A stretch of DNA of 64,000 bases from Usitatibacter palustris (GCF_013003985.1 NZ_CP053073.1:2356001-2420000), one strand, 5' to 3'. Shown: positions 18,585 through 30,177, counted from the first letter of the stretch. The notes: generated by a model from the sequence alone, not told the origin. Numbers and translations: made by a program.

Positions 18585-18618
18585 GTGTGGGGCTCGTTTG
18601 TTTCGCTGGATTATCCAC

Positions 18619-18624
18619 GATAAT
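18619..18624 (+). promoter_or_regulatory. possible -10 element (GATAAT)
   Basis: GATAAT lies 49 bp upstream of the TTG start of the RpfE-type gene, with a weak -35 candidate (TTGTTT at 18598-18603, spacer 15). It falls in the 88-bp gap between divergent lolC and this gene and supports the TTG start over an ATG at 18598, which would sit in the -35 region. Confidence 0.35.
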
Positions 18625-18672
18625 CGGCCAGCAACGACGTATCCGACACCGCCCCGCGCACGAGTTCAACCT

Positions 18673-19677
18673 TTGCCGCTCACGCTCCTCGTTCCCGACC
18701 TGCTCTCCCCGCCCGACGCCCCCGCCGAAATGCGCGGGCTGCGCCTGCCCGGCATCGAGAAATGGCTCGCGCGCTCCACGCTCGCGCGCGTTCCCGCCCG
18801 CGGGGGCGATGCCTGGCTCGCCGCCGAGCATGGCCTTGCCGGCGAAGTGCCGCACGCGGCCATTGCGCTCGCGGGGGATGCGGGTCCGCGCGAAGGCACC
18901 TGGATGCACGCCGACCCCGTGCACCTGCGCATCAATCGCGACGCCGTCGCGCTGCACGACGCCTCGGTCCTCGATATCGGCGCGCACGAGGCCCGCGATT
19001 TCGTCGCCGCCCTGCAGGCGCTGTTTCGCAACGACGCCTTCACGTTCATCGCGCCCGCACCCGATCGCTGGTATGTCTGCATCGACTCACGCCAGGCGCC
19101 GAAAACCACCCCGCTTCACGAAGCGATCGGCCGCAACATCTTCGGGTTGCTGCCCGAAGGCAGCGGAACCTTCAACTGGCGCTCGGCGATCACCGAGGCG
19201 CAGATGGTTCTCTCCAACCATGAAGCCAACGCTCGCCGCGAGCGCGCGGGCCAGCCCTCCGTGAACAGCGTGTGGTTCTGGGGCGTGGGTGAAACGCCGG
19301 CTAACGTGCAACGCCGTTTCCGCCACATTCATGCGGATGCACCGTTTGCCCGCGGTCTGGCGGCGCTGGCAGGATCCGAGTTGCATGCGGTACCCGCGAG
19401 CCTTGCCGCCTTGCGCGACGTGACCGCGAACGAAGACACGCTGGTCGTGCTCGATGCGCTCACGCGTCCGCGGCGCGCGGCCAATCTCACCGCGTGGCAC
19501 GACGCTGCGCGGGAGCTCGATGCGCACTGGTTTGCCGACCTCGGGCAGGCCGCGGCGAATTTCGGTGGGGTGAGGCTCGTGCTGCCCGTCGATGACGCCG
19601 TGAAAGTCGCGACCATCTCCCCCGGCGCGCGTTGGCGCTTCTTCACGGCCCGCAAGCCGCTGGGTGCCCATGCCTGA
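18673..19677 (+). CDS. RpfE-type conserved protein next to recJ
   Basis: A roughly 334-residue soluble protein beginning LPLTLLVPDLLSPPD. Position directly before recJ and the N-terminal pattern match the conserved RpfE-type family (COG4255), sometimes annotated as phosphoglycerate mutase or regulator. A central region resembles alkaline-phosphatase-superfamily proteins only loosely; no active site is visible. I chose TTG at 18673 because the conserved core begins there and a promoter-like element precedes it; an ATG at 18598 is the alternative. The end overlaps recJ by 8 bp. Function is not established. Confidence 0.6.
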   Translation: MPLTLLVPDLLSPPDAPAEMRGLRLPGIEKWLARSTLARVPARGGDAWLAAEHGLAGEVPHAAIALAGDAGPREGTWMHADPVHLRINRDAVALHDASVLDIGAHEARDFVAALQALFRNDAFTFIAPAPDRWYVCIDSRQAPKTTPLHEAIGRNIFGLLPEGSGTFNWRSAITEAQMVLSNHEANARRERAGQPSVNSVWFWGVGETPANVQRRFRHIHADAPFARGLAALAGSELHAVPASLAALRDVTANEDTLVVLDALTRPRRAANLTAWHDAARELDAHWFADLGQAAANFGGVRLVLPVDDAVKVATISPGARWRFFTARKPLGAHA

Positions 19678-21376
19678 GATCGTCACGCGCTCCGTCGATG
19701 AAGCGGCTCGAGCACTGCTCGTGGCCGCCGGCTGCGACAAGCGCCTCGCCCCCTTGTTCGCGGCCCGCGGCGTGCGCGAATACGCCGAGCTCGCATCCAC
19801 CTTCGATGCGCTGACCCCGCCCGACCGGCTCGCGCACATCGACGAAGCGGCGACATTGCTCGCCGATGGCATCGCGAAGGGCGAGAAGCTGCTGGTCGTC
19901 GCCGACTACGACGCCGATGGCGCCACCGCCTGCGCGGTCGCCGTTCGTGCGCTGCGAGCGCTCGGAGCGAAGGTCGACTACATCGTTCCGCATCGCTTCC
20001 GCCACGGCTACGGACTCACGCCCGAAGTCGTGCGCGAAGCCGCGGAGCGCAAGCCCGATCTCATCATCACCGTCGACAACGGCATCGCCGCCGTCGCAGG
20101 TGTGGAGGAAGCGACGAAGCTCGGCATTCGCGTGCTCGTGACGGACCATCACCTGCCCGGCGACCAGCGCCCCGCGGCAACGTGCATCGTGAATCCGAAC
20201 CAGGCGGGGTGTGGATTCCCCAGCAAGAACCTCGCGGGCGTGGGCGTGATCTTCTACGTGATGCTCGCGTTGCGCGCCGAGCTCCGGCGCCGCGGCGCAT
20301 TCGCCGGCACTCCTCCTCCCAATCTCGCGAACCTCCTCGACATCGTGGCGCTGGGCACCGTCGCCGACGTCGTGAAGCTCGATGCCAACAACCGGATCCT
20401 CGTGTCGCAGGGCCTCGCGCGCATTCGAGCGGGCAAGGCCTGTCCGGGCATTCGCGCGCTGTTCGAAGTCGCGGGCCGCCCCACGTGGCGTGCGGCCACC
20501 TACGACCTGGGCTTCGTCGCCGGCCCCCGCCTCAACGCCGCCGGGCGCATGGACGACATGTCGGTCGGCATCGAGTGCCTGATCACCGACGATCCAGTGC
20601 GCGCGAGGCAACTCGCCACGGAGCTCGACCGGCTCAATCGCGAACGCCGCGTGGTCGAGGGCGACATGCAGGAGTCCGCCCTGGCCATGCTCGCGGACAT
20701 TCCCGAGACCGATGGCTTCACGCTGAGCATCCATCATCCCGACTGGCATGCGGGCGTCGTGGGCATCCTCGCCTCGCGCATCAAGGACCGCTTCCATCGC
20801 CCCGTGTTCGCGTTCGCCGCCGATGGCGAAGGAACGCTGCGCGGTTCCGGCCGCTCGATCGCGGGATTTCACCTGCGCGACGCGCTCGACCTCGTCGACA
20901 AGCGCAACGCGGGACTGCTCGAGCGCTTCGGCGGGCATGCGGCGGCCGCGGGCGTGACACTCGCCGCCGGCTCCCTCGAACGATTCCGCACGGCCTTCGA
21001 ATCCGTGGCGCGCGAACTGCTGTCCGTCTCCGATCTCGAGCGCCGCATCGAGACCGACGGCGAGCTTGCCGCGGACGAGAACACGCTGGAGCTCGCGAAG
21101 CTGCTGCGCGAGGTTCCCTGGGGACAGGGTTTTCCCGATCCGCGCTTCGTCGGGCGATTCGAAGTGGCCGCCCAGCGCGTCGTCGCCGAGAAGCACGCCA
21201 AGCTCACGCTCGTCCAGGGCAAGCACCGTTTCTCCGCGATGCGCTTCGGCTCCGCCGACCCGCTGCCCGCAGCCATCACCGCGGTCTACCGCCTCGACGT
21301 GAACGAGTACCAGGGCGCGGAAACGCTGCAGCTCACGCTCGAGCACTGCGAGGACGCGCGTGCAGGTGACGGCTGA
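19670..21376 (+). CDS. recJ: single-stranded-DNA exonuclease RecJ
   Basis: A 568-residue RecJ of normal length. It has the DHH phosphoesterase motifs VVADYDADGATA, IITVDNGI and VTDHHLPG, the DHHA1 domain (GRSIAGFHLRDAL..., ERFGGHAAAAGV) and a C-terminal OB fold (about 455-565). RecJ degrades single-stranded DNA 5'-3' in recombination, mismatch and base-excision repair. ATG at 19670 was chosen; a GTG two codons earlier is possible. It overlaps the RpfE-type gene by 8 bp. Confidence 0.93.
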   Translation: MPEIVTRSVDEAARALLVAAGCDKRLAPLFAARGVREYAELASTFDALTPPDRLAHIDEAATLLADGIAKGEKLLVVADYDADGATACAVAVRALRALGAKVDYIVPHRFRHGYGLTPEVVREAAERKPDLIITVDNGIAAVAGVEEATKLGIRVLVTDHHLPGDQRPAATCIVNPNQAGCGFPSKNLAGVGVIFYVMLALRAELRRRGAFAGTPPPNLANLLDIVALGTVADVVKLDANNRILVSQGLARIRAGKACPGIRALFEVAGRPTWRAATYDLGFVAGPRLNAAGRMDDMSVGIECLITDDPVRARQLATELDRLNRERRVVEGDMQESALAMLADIPETDGFTLSIHHPDWHAGVVGILASRIKDRFHRPVFAFAADGEGTLRGSGRSIAGFHLRDALDLVDKRNAGLLERFGGHAAAAGVTLAAGSLERFRTAFESVARELLSVSDLERRIETDGELAADENTLELAKLLREVPWGQGFPDPRFVGRFEVAAQRVVAEKHAKLTLVQGKHRFSAMRFGSADPLPAAITAVYRLDVNEYQGAETLQLTLEHCEDARAGDG

Positions 21377-21533
21377 TGGCGATGCCCGGAAATGGTGTGA
21401 ACGCGCCCGTTCATGGTGCGTCCCTCGGCCTCTCCAAAAACGCGTCCACCAAAATCCTCGTTTGATGCAAACTGCTTTTCGCAGATTCCGATCGCAGCAT
21501 CCAATAAATCGAGCAGCCCCCTGGGAGACAGCC

Positions 21534-23765
21534 ATGCCGAAATCGCCTGCCAAACCCTCTCCGATCTACCTTGCCGTCCTCGCCGCGCTCGCCGCTCCCG
21601 CCTGGGCGCAGCAAGCCGACAAGCCGCCGGCCGACAAGACGCAGCTGGAGACCGTCACGGTAACCGCCGAGCGACGGTCCGAAAACATCAAGGACGTCCC
21701 CAACTCGGTCACCGCGATCAAGGGCGAACTCCTGGACGCGCTCAACTCCGGCGGCCAGGACGTGCGCATGCTCGCGGGCCGGGCGCCCAGCCTCAACATC
21801 GAGTCCTCGTTCGGCCGCGCATTCCCGCGCTTCTACATCCGCGGCTTCGGCAACTCGGACTTCGACCTCAACGCCTCGCAGCCCGTCTCGCTGGTGCTCG
21901 ATGACGTCGTGCAGGAAAGCCCGCTGCTCAAGGGCTTCCCGATGTTCGACGTCGAGCAGATCGAGGTCGTGCGCGGGCCGCAGGGAACGCTCTTCGGGCG
22001 CAACTCGCCCGCCGGCGTCGTGAAGTTCGATTCCGTCAAGCCCAGCCAGCTCGCGGAGTCCTACGTGAACCTCGGCCTGGGCTCGTTCTCGGCAGCGAAC
22101 CTCGAGGGTGCGATCAACGCGCCGATCAATGCCCAGATGGCGGTGCGCCTGTCGATGCAGGTGCAACACCGCGACGACTGGGTCGACAACACGGCCCCGA
22201 ACCCGAAGAACAGCAAGCTCGAGGGCTACGACGACAACGCCCTGCGCGCGCAATTCCTCTACGCGCCCGACAAGTCTTTCAGCGCGCTCTTCAACCTCCA
22301 CGGGCGCAAGCTCGAGGGCACGGCGCGTCTCTTCCGCGCCAACATCATCCAGCCGGGCACCAACAACCTCGTCCCGGGCTTCGACGAGGAAAAGATCTCG
22401 ATCGACGGCCGCAACGAGCAGAACCTCGACTCCTTCGGCGGCAACCTCCGTCTCAAGTGGGACTGGGGCTCGATGGCGCTGACCTCGATCACCGGGTACG
22501 AGAAACTCGATTCCTTCAGCCGGGGCGACATCGACGGCGGCTTCGGGGCCTCCTTCGCGCCGCCCATGGGCCCGGGCTTCATCCCGTTCCCGGCGGAATC
22601 CGCCGACGGAATGCCCAAGCACAAGCAGCTCACGCAGGAGTTTCGCCTCGAGTCCCGCACCGGCGGAGCGTTCAGCTGGCTCGTGGGCGCGTATTACTTC
22701 AATGAAGACGTGAACATCGACAGCTTCAACTACGACACGCTCGCCGGCGGCGTCCAGAACGGCTACGCGTGGCAGAAGCAGGAGAACACGGCCTGGGCGC
22801 TCTACGGTTCGGCCAACATGGTCCTGGGCGGAGGGTGGAGTGTGCGCGGGGGCGTGCGCTACACGAAGGACGAGAAGGACTTCTCCGCGCAGCGCACGCA
22901 ATCGCCGATTGGCGGGGGTGCGACGGGCGTGCTCACGGCAAGCCCCAGCGACAACGACACCTCGGGTGACCTGAGCGTGTCCTATGCCCTCAACAAGGAT
23001 GTGAACCTCTACGCGCGCTACGCCCGTGGCTTCCGCGCCCCGAGCATCCAGGGGCGCCTGCTCTTCGGCGACACGCTTTCGGTGGCCGGCTCCGAAACCG
23101 TCGACTCGTTCGAAGGCGGCATCAAGGGCGACTTCTGGAACAAGCGTGCGCGACTCGCCCTGACCGCCTTCAGCTACGAGGTGAAGAACCAGCAGCTCAC
23201 CGCGGTCGGCGGCGCGACCAACTTCAACACCCTGATCAACGCGGCGAAGACGGAGGGCCGCGGCGCGGAAATCGACTTCCAGGCGATCCTCGCCGAGAAC
23301 CTGCTGGTCACGCTGAGCGGCAGCTACAACAAGACGGAGATCCGCGACCCGAACCTGCGCATCGCCCCGTGCGGCGGCGGCTGCACCGTGCTCGATCCCA
23401 CCAACGGTTCCACGGTGTCAATCGACGGCAACCCGCTGCCCAATGCGCCGAAGAACGTCTACAACTTCACGCTGCGCTACGGTATCCCGCTGGCCAACGG
23501 CGAGGCCTACATCTACACCGACTGGGCGTATCGCTCGAAGATCAACTTCTTCCTGTACGAGTCGGTCGAGTTCACGGGCAAGCCGCTCACGGAAGGGGGC
23601 CTGCGCGTGGGATACCGCTGGGACCACGGCAAGTACGAGGTCGCGGCCTTCGGTCGCAACATCACCAACGAGATCCAGGTCATCGGCGGCATCGACTTCA
23701 ACAACCTGACCGGCATGATCAACGAGCCGCGCACGTACGGCGTGCAGTTCAAGGCGATCTTCTGA
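21534..23765 (+). CDS. TonB-dependent outer-membrane receptor
   Basis: A 743-residue receptor with a signal peptide (ending PAWA before QQADK), a TonB-box-like segment (ETVTVTAERR, about residue 41), a plug domain with VRGPQGTLFGRNSPAGVV, and a beta barrel ending in Phe (FKAIF), as needed for BAM recognition. It resembles the iron-complex/FecA-pesticin group often seen in large receptor families. The ligand cannot be read from sequence. It splits the otherwise housekeeping run recJ-prfB-lysS. The 157 bp upstream shows no clear promoter or Fur box. Confidence 0.9.
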   Translation: MPKSPAKPSPIYLAVLAALAAPAWAQQADKPPADKTQLETVTVTAERRSENIKDVPNSVTAIKGELLDALNSGGQDVRMLAGRAPSLNIESSFGRAFPRFYIRGFGNSDFDLNASQPVSLVLDDVVQESPLLKGFPMFDVEQIEVVRGPQGTLFGRNSPAGVVKFDSVKPSQLAESYVNLGLGSFSAANLEGAINAPINAQMAVRLSMQVQHRDDWVDNTAPNPKNSKLEGYDDNALRAQFLYAPDKSFSALFNLHGRKLEGTARLFRANIIQPGTNNLVPGFDEEKISIDGRNEQNLDSFGGNLRLKWDWGSMALTSITGYEKLDSFSRGDIDGGFGASFAPPMGPGFIPFPAESADGMPKHKQLTQEFRLESRTGGAFSWLVGAYYFNEDVNIDSFNYDTLAGGVQNGYAWQKQENTAWALYGSANMVLGGGWSVRGGVRYTKDEKDFSAQRTQSPIGGGATGVLTASPSDNDTSGDLSVSYALNKDVNLYARYARGFRAPSIQGRLLFGDTLSVAGSETVDSFEGGIKGDFWNKRARLALTAFSYEVKNQQLTAVGGATNFNTLINAAKTEGRGAEIDFQAILAENLLVTLSGSYNKTEIRDPNLRIAPCGGGCTVLDPTNGSTVSIDGNPLPNAPKNVYNFTLRYGIPLANGEAYIYTDWAYRSKINFFLYESVEFTGKPLTEGGLRVGYRWDHGKYEVAAFGRNITNEIQVIGGIDFNNLTGMINEPRTYGVQFKAIF

Positions 23766-23769
23766 CCCT

Positions 23770-23808
23770 GGGGACCTGCCGCTCACGCTCGTGTAGCGGC
23801 AGGTCCCC
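23770..23808. terminator. hairpin after the TonB receptor
   Basis: A perfect 14-bp stem (23770-23783 with 23795-23808, GGGGACCTGCCGCT and its complement) with a further CAC/GTG pairing in the 11-nt loop. There is no T-run after it, so it is either a non-classical terminator or a REP-type repeat that also stabilises the mRNA end. It separates the receptor gene from the prfB promoter. Confidence 0.55.
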
Positions 23809-23816
23809 CGCCAGCA

Positions 23817-23846
23817 TTGGGAATAACGGGTCCGGCACCTTATAAT
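23817..23846 (+). promoter_or_regulatory. prfB promoter, apparently leaderless
   Basis: A consensus -10 TATAAT (23841-23846) with TTGGGA (23817-23822) 18 bp upstream as -35. The prfB ATG begins at 23855, only 9 nt after the -10, so transcription would start at or within about 2 nt of the start codon. No Shine-Dalgarno sequence could then be in the message. Confidence 0.6.
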
Positions 23847-23854
23847 TGCGGGCT

Positions 23855-24959
23855 ATGGAATCGGACCAGCTCAATCAGATCGAGAACAGCCTCCAGGACC
23901 TGGCCGCGCGCGCGGCTGAGCTCCGGAGGTACCTTTGACTACGACACCAAGAAGTCACGGCTCGTAGAAGTCGGCAAGGCCCTCGAAGACCCCGCGGTGT
24001 GGAACGACGCCAAGCGGGCGCAGGATCTCGGCAAGGAACGCCGGGCCCTCGAAGACACCGTCGGCACCCTCGAAAAAATCGACACGACCCTCAAGGATTC
24101 GTCCGAGCTGTTTGCGCTCGCGAAATCCGAGGCCGATGACGCGACCCTCGTTGGCGTGCGCGGTGATGCACAGGCCGCGCAGAAGCTCGTCGAGGATCTC
24201 GAGTTCCGCCGCATGTTCTCCAACCCGATGGACCCGAACCCCTGCTTCATGGACATCAACGCGGGCCAGGGCGGCACGGAAGCGCAGGACTGGTGCTCGA
24301 TGCTGCTTCGCATGTACCTCAAGTACTGCGACAAGAAGGGCTTCAAGACGGAAGTGCTCGAGGAGAGCGACGGTGAAGTCGCGGGCCTGAAGAGCGCGTC
24401 GATCAAGATCACCGGGCCTTACGCTTATGGGTATCTGCGCACCGAGAACGGCGTGCACCGCCTCGTAAGGAAGAGCCCCTTCGATTCCAACGCGCGCCGC
24501 CACACATCGTTCGCGAGCGTGTTCGTGTATCCGGAAGTCGATGAGACGATCGAAGTCGAGATCAATCCCGCGGATCTCCGCATCGACACGTATCGCGCGT
24601 CGGGTGCGGGCGGCCAGCACGTCAACAAGACGGATTCCGCGGTCCGCATCACGCACTTGCCGACCAACATCGTCGTTGCCTCGCAGAACGACCGCTCGCA
24701 GCATCGCAACCGCGCCGAGGCCTTCACGATGCTCAAGGCCAAGCTCTACGAGCTGGAGCTGCGCAAGCAGAACGAAGCCAAGCAGAAGATGGAGGACGCC
24801 AAGACCGACATCGGTTGGGGCCACCAGATTCGCAGCTACGTGCTCGACCAGTCGCGCATCAAGGACCTTCGCACCAACCACGAGGTGGGCAATACCCAGT
24901 CCGTGCTCGACGGGGACCTCGACGATTTCATCAGTCTCTCGCTGAAACAGGGAGTTTAG
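23855..24959 (+). CDS. prfB: peptide chain release factor 2 (programmed frameshift)
   Basis: The gene is read in two parts. The first 27 codons ([20 protein letters not shown]...) run to an in-frame TGA at 23936-23938. After a +1 shift, translation resumes at GAC 23937 (DYDTKKSRL) and continues to 24959, giving about 367 residues, the normal RF2 size. The codon-recognition SPF motif ([12 protein letters not shown]) and the catalytic GGQ (GAGGQHVNK) are present. RF2 ends translation at UGA and UAA. The shift makes synthesis self-regulated by RF2 level. It must be annotated as a joined CDS, not two genes or a pseudogene. Confidence 0.95.
23924..23939 (+). other. prfB +1 frameshift site
   Basis: A Shine-Dalgarno-like CGGAGG (23924-23929) sits just before TAC CTT TGA C. 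CTT TGA C (slippery Leu codon, weak UGA stop followed by C) is the same as in E. coli prfB, and the spacing of the internal SD is comparable. The pairing of SD with the ribosome promotes slippage from CUU to UUU. Confidence 0.93.
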
Positions 24960-24961
24960 GA

Positions 24962-26235
24962 ATGAACCACGCTCTTCGTGCCCTCGCGGTTGCCACCACC
25001 CTCGCCTGCTGCGCCGCCTTCGCGCAGCCCGTCGAACCGGTCCTCGCGCAGGTTCGCGCCCACAAGCAGCCCTTCCTCGACACGCTGAAGGACCTGACCG
25101 CCATCGAGTCGGGAAGCCGTGACATCGAGGGGCTCGATCGCATTGCCGCGTTGATCGCCGAACGCCTGAAAGCGCTCGGGGGGCAGGTCGAGCTCGTCGC
25201 ACCCGCCGACGTGTATCGCATGGAAGACACGCCCGAGCAGATCGGCAAGGCGGTTCGTGCCACGTTCAAGGGCAAGGGCACGAAGAAGCTCCTGATGATT
25301 GCGCACATGGACACCGTGTACATCAAGGGCATGGGCGAGAAGCAGCCGTTCCGCATCGACGGCGACAAGGCCTACGGACTGGGCATCGCCGACGACAAGC
25401 AGGGCATCGCGCTGATCCTGCATGCGATCCGCATCCTCAAGGACACCGGCTTCGAAGAATACGGCACGCTCACCGTGCTCATCAACGGCGACGAGGAAAT
25501 CAGCTCGCCAGGCCACCGCGCACTGATCACCAGGCTCGGCGCCGAGCACGACGCGACCATGTCGTTCGAAGGCGGCGGCGGTGCCACGCTCGACCAGGTG
25601 CGCCTCGCCACGGCCGGCATTGCCGGCGTCACCATCAAGGTGAAGGGCAAGGCGTCGCACGCGGGTTCCGCGCCCGAGCGCGGCGTCAACGCACTCTATG
25701 AGCTCTCGCACCAGATCCTGCAGATGAAGGATTTCTCGGATCCGGCGACCGGCCTGAAGATGAACTGGACGACCTCCAAGTCGGGCACGAACCGCAACGT
25801 GATTCCCGCCGAGGCCGAAGCCATGGCCGACATTCGCGTGCTCAAGGTTTCGGATTTCGAGGGCATCGAAACGAAGATCCGCGAGAAGGCGAAGACCCAG
25901 CTCATTGCCGACGCGAAAGTCGAAGTGGTCTTCGACCGCCGCCGTCCGCCGCTCGAAGCGCCGCCGGCTTCGATCGCCTTCGCGAACCACGCTCAGCAGG
26001 TCTACAAGGAACTCGGCAAGAACCTCAACGTCGCGACCGTGAGCACCGGCGGCGGGACGGACGCCGCCTTCGCCGCGCTGCGCACGAAGAACTCGGTGGT
26101 CGAAGGCTTCGGCCTGCGGGGCTTCGGCGCCCACTCGAACGACGCCGAGTACATCTTCATCGACAGCATCGAGCCGCGGCTCTACCTCGCCGTGCGCATG
26201 ATCATGGACTTCGCCCGCGGAAAGGTTGCAGCGCA

Positions 26236-26239
<4 letters not shown>
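24962..26239 (+). CDS. secreted M20 peptidase, glutamate carboxypeptidase-like
   Basis: A 425-residue metallopeptidase with a signal peptide ([22 protein letters not shown]), so it is probably periplasmic. Zinc-site motifs follow the CPG2/M20A pattern: [16 protein letters not shown], the catalytic [10 protein letters not shown] and, near the end, [11 protein letters not shown]. The lid domain lies at about 210-330. It should remove C-terminal Glu or similar residues from peptides or folate-like compounds. It begins 2 bp after prfB and overlaps lysS by 4 bp (ATGA), so all three form one transcript. Confidence 0.9.
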
Positions 26240-27750
<1,511 letters not shown>

Positions 27751-27764
27751 ACCGGAGACCCACC

Positions 27765-28178
27765 ATGAAAAAGACTTTCGCTGCCCTCGCCTCCCTCGCC
27801 TTCGCCGTGTCGCTGGCGCCCGACGCCCTCGCCGGCTGCAAGAACTGCGGAACGATCACCGACGTCAAGGAGATCAAGAAGGAAGGAGAAGGCTCGGGTG
27901 CGGGCGCCGTTGTCGGCGGCGTGCTCGGCGGCGTGCTCGGCCATCAGGTCGGTAGCGGACGCGGCAACACGGCGGCCACGGTCGTCGGCGCAGGCGCCGG
28001 CGCCTATGCGGGCCACCAGGTGGAGAAGAACCAGAAGTCGACGACGAGCTACCAGGTCGTCATCAAGATGCAGGAAGGCAGCAAGGACCGCTACTTCAAC
28101 TTCAAGGAAAAGCCGAGCTGGAAGGTGGGCGACGAAGTCGAGATCGTCGACGGCAAGATGACACGCCCGAAGAAATGA
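27765..28178 (+). CDS. exported glycine-zipper 2TM protein
   Basis: A 137-residue protein with a signal peptide (ending ALAG before CKNCG). It then has a glycine-zipper segment (about 45-85, GAVVGGVLGGVLGHQVGSGRG) and a C-terminal beta-rich region ending EIVDGKMTRPKK. It resembles the SlyB/17-kDa antigen family. A true lipobox is not clear (ALAGCKNC could be one). It is probably an envelope-integrity protein. It is 14 bp after lysS and probably shares its transcript. Confidence 0.8.
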   Translation: MKKTFAALASLAFAVSLAPDALAGCKNCGTITDVKEIKKEGEGSGAGAVVGGVLGGVLGHQVGSGRGNTAATVVGAGAGAYAGHQVEKNQKSTTSYQVVIKMQEGSKDRYFNFKEKPSWKVGDEVEIVDGKMTRPKK

Positions 28179-28219
28179 TGACGCCGAAGACGACTCCCGT
28201 CGTCTGAGGTGTCGTCATC
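28177..28219 (+). terminator. terminator-like hairpin after the lysS unit
   Basis: An inner perfect 7-bp stem (AGACGAC 28188-28194 with GTCGTCT 28199-28205, loop TCCC) is enclosed by a second pairing GATGACG (28177-28183) with CGTCATC (28213-28219). There is no T-run. Confidence 0.5.
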
Positions 28220-28247
28220 CCGAGGTCCCGAGGGATCTGCTTTTCAG
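28214..28247. repeat. GTCATCCCGAG...GGGATCTGCT repeat
   Basis: This 34-bp element runs into the rimO stop codon (28244-28246). It is a variant of the TGTCATCCTGAG...GAAGGACCTGCT repeat found at 39016 and 47720. Similar motifs are scattered in many bacterial genomes. Confidence 0.55.
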
Positions 28248-29563
28248 CCCGAGACCGCCCGGGCCTCCAGGTCGTGTTCGGAGGCCCGAGTCACTTTCAC
28301 GCGCAGGAAATCGCCGGGCTTCGCGCCCTTGGCGCCCTTCACCTGCACGATCCCGTCGATCTCCGGAGCATCCGCGCTGCTCCGCGCGTAGGCGACGGCC
28401 CCTTCGACTGAATCGACCAGCACGTCGAGCGTGCGGCCGACCTTCTCGGCCAGGCGCTGGCGGCTGATCTCGCCCTGCACTTCCATGAACCGCGCGCGGC
28501 GCTCTTCGCGCAGCGCCTCGGGCACCGGGTCGGGAAGATCGTTGGCGCGCGCGCCCTCGACGGGCGAATACGCAAAGCAACCGACGCGATCGAGCCGCGC
28601 CTCGCGCAGGAACGCGAGCAGCTCCTCGAATTCCGCTTCGGTCTCGCCGGGGAACCCCACGATGAACGTGGAGCGCAGCGTGATCTCCGGACAGGCTTCG
28701 CGCCACGCGTGGATCCTCTCCAGGTTTTTCTCGGAGGATGCAGGACGCTTCATGAGCTTGAGGATCCTCGGGCTCGCGTGCTGGAAAGGCACGTCGAGAT
28801 AGGGAAGGATCTTGCCGTCGGCCATGAGGGGGATCACCTCGTCGACGTGCGGATAGGGATACACGTAGTGCAGGCGCACCCAGATGCCCAGCGTCGCGAG
28901 CGCCTGGCACAGCTCCGTCATGCGCGTGCGCACGGGCTTGCCGCCCCAGAAGCCGGTGCGGTACTTCACGTCCACGCCGTACGCGCTCGTGTCCTGCGAG
29001 ATCACGAGCAACTCCTTCACGCCACTCTTCGCGAGCGCTTCGGCTTCCGTGAGCACGTCGCCCACGGGGCGGCTCACGAGATCGCCGCGCATCGAGGGAA
29101 TGATGCAGAACGTGCAGCGGTGATTGCAGCCTTCGGAAATCTTGAGGTACGCGTAGTGGCGCGGCGTGAGCTTCACGCCGGCCGGCGGCACGAGGTCCAC
29201 GAACGGATCGTGCGGCTTGGGTAGATGCGCGTGCACCGCGGTCATCACTTCGTCGCGCGCGTGCGGACCGGTGACGGCCAGCAGGTTCGGGAAGGTGTCG
29301 CGAACGATCGTGCCCTTCGCACCCAGGCAGCCCGTCACGATGACCTTGCCGTTTTCCGCGAGCGCTTCGCCAATCGCCTCGAGCGATTCCTCGACCGCGG
29401 AATCGATGAAGCCGCAGGTGTTCACGACGACGAGGTCGGAGCCCTCGTACGTCGGCGCGATCTCGTAGCCTTCGGCGCGCAGCTGGGTGAGGATCTGCTC
29501 GGAATCGACCAGCGCCTTCGGGCAGCCGAGCGAAACGAAGCCGACCCGGGGCGCGCTCTTCAC
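28244..29563 (-). CDS. rimO: ribosomal protein S12 methylthiotransferase RimO
   Basis: A 439-residue radical-SAM enzyme that thiomethylates the universally conserved Asp of ribosomal protein S12. The N-terminal UPF0004 domain starts [16 protein letters not shown], with cysteines in NTCGF and GCLGA for the auxiliary cluster. The radical-SAM CxxxCxxC is in [17 protein letters not shown], followed by a C-terminal TRAM domain. GTG at 29563 gives a 4-bp overlap with the end of phaR; longer readings run through phaR. Confidence 0.95.
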   Translation of the reverse strand: MKSAPRVGFVSLGCPKALVDSEQILTQLRAEGYEIAPTYEGSDLVVVNTCGFIDSAVEESLEAIGEALAENGKVIVTGCLGAKGTIVRDTFPNLLAVTGPHARDEVMTAVHAHLPKPHDPFVDLVPPAGVKLTPRHYAYLKISEGCNHRCTFCIIPSMRGDLVSRPVGDVLTEAEALAKSGVKELLVISQDTSAYGVDVKYRTGFWGGKPVRTRMTELCQALATLGIWVRLHYVYPYPHVDEVIPLMADGKILPYLDVPFQHASPRILKLMKRPASSEKNLERIHAWREACPEITLRSTFIVGFPGETEAEFEELLAFLREARLDRVGCFAYSPVEGARANDLPDPVPEALREERRARFMEVQGEISRQRLAEKVGRTLDVLVDSVEGAVAYARSSADAPEIDGIVQVKGAKGAKPGDFLRVKVTRASEHDLEARAVSG

Positions 29564-30177
29564 TTCTTCTTCGCGCGGGGTTTCTTCGCTGCCGCCGCAC
29601 GGGCGGGCTTCGCCGCCGGAGCCTTCGCCGCGGCAGCCGCCGCTTCTTCGCCGGCGTTCGCGTACGGGAACCCGGAGAAGAGCTTCAGCGCCTGGCGGCG
29701 CAGTTCTTCCTGCATGTCGATCACGGCCTGAGCGCCCTTCTCGAGATAGCCGCCCATCGCCGCGGGAATCGGCGGCGTACCGGACATGATCTGGCTCCAC
29801 GCTTCGGTGGGCGCTTTCGGCACTTCGCCGTAGAGCGAGGTCGCCTGCTCCTGGAAGCGCTTCTGCGCCTCGTGGAACGTGTGGATCGAGCGCTCGAGGT
29901 AGGAGCCCATGAGGCCCTGCATCGAATGGCCGTAGTAGCGAATGATGTTGGCGAGCATCCCCGTGGAGAACATCGGCACGCCGCCCGATTCCTCCTCGAG
30001 GATGATCTGCAGCAGGATCGCGCGCGTGAGGTCTTCGCCCGTCTTCGCGTCCTGCACCAGGAACTCGCGGTACGCCAGGACGAGATCCTTCACTTCGGCC
30101 AGCGTGATGTAGGCCGAGGTCTCGGTGTCGTAGAGACGGCGATTGGGGTACTTCTTGATGATCCGGGGAGAGGCCAT
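29560..30177 (-). CDS. phaR: PHA synthesis repressor PhaR
   Basis: A 205-residue regulator. The N-terminal DNA/PHA-binding domain ([21 protein letters not shown]) and the following PHB_acc domains are conserved, and the tail is Ala/Lys-rich ([10 protein letters not shown]). PhaR represses phasin genes until it is titrated onto nascent PHA granules. It is divergent from phaP across 276 bp, where two matching 13-bp repeats flank the phaP promoter. Its stop overlaps the rimO start. Confidence 0.95.
   Translation of the reverse strand: MASPRIIKKYPNRRLYDTETSAYITLAEVKDLVLAYREFLVQDAKTGEDLTRAILLQIILEEESGGVPMFSTGMLANIIRYYGHSMQGLMGSYLERSIHTFHEAQKRFQEQATSLYGEVPKAPTEAWSQIMSGTPPIPAAMGGYLEKGAQAVIDMQEELRRQALKLFSGFPYANAGEEAAAAAAKAPAAKPARAAAAKKPRAKKK

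Noticed and set aside
18598..18672. ATG at 18598 as start of the RpfE-type gene
   Set aside because: The added residues are unconserved in appearance and overlap a promoter-like element; TTG 18673 begins the conserved core.
23817..24959. single 380-residue prfB reading frame from 23817
   Set aside because: Its first ~40 residues are unconserved and cover the promoter. The real gene uses ATG 23855 and the +1 shift.
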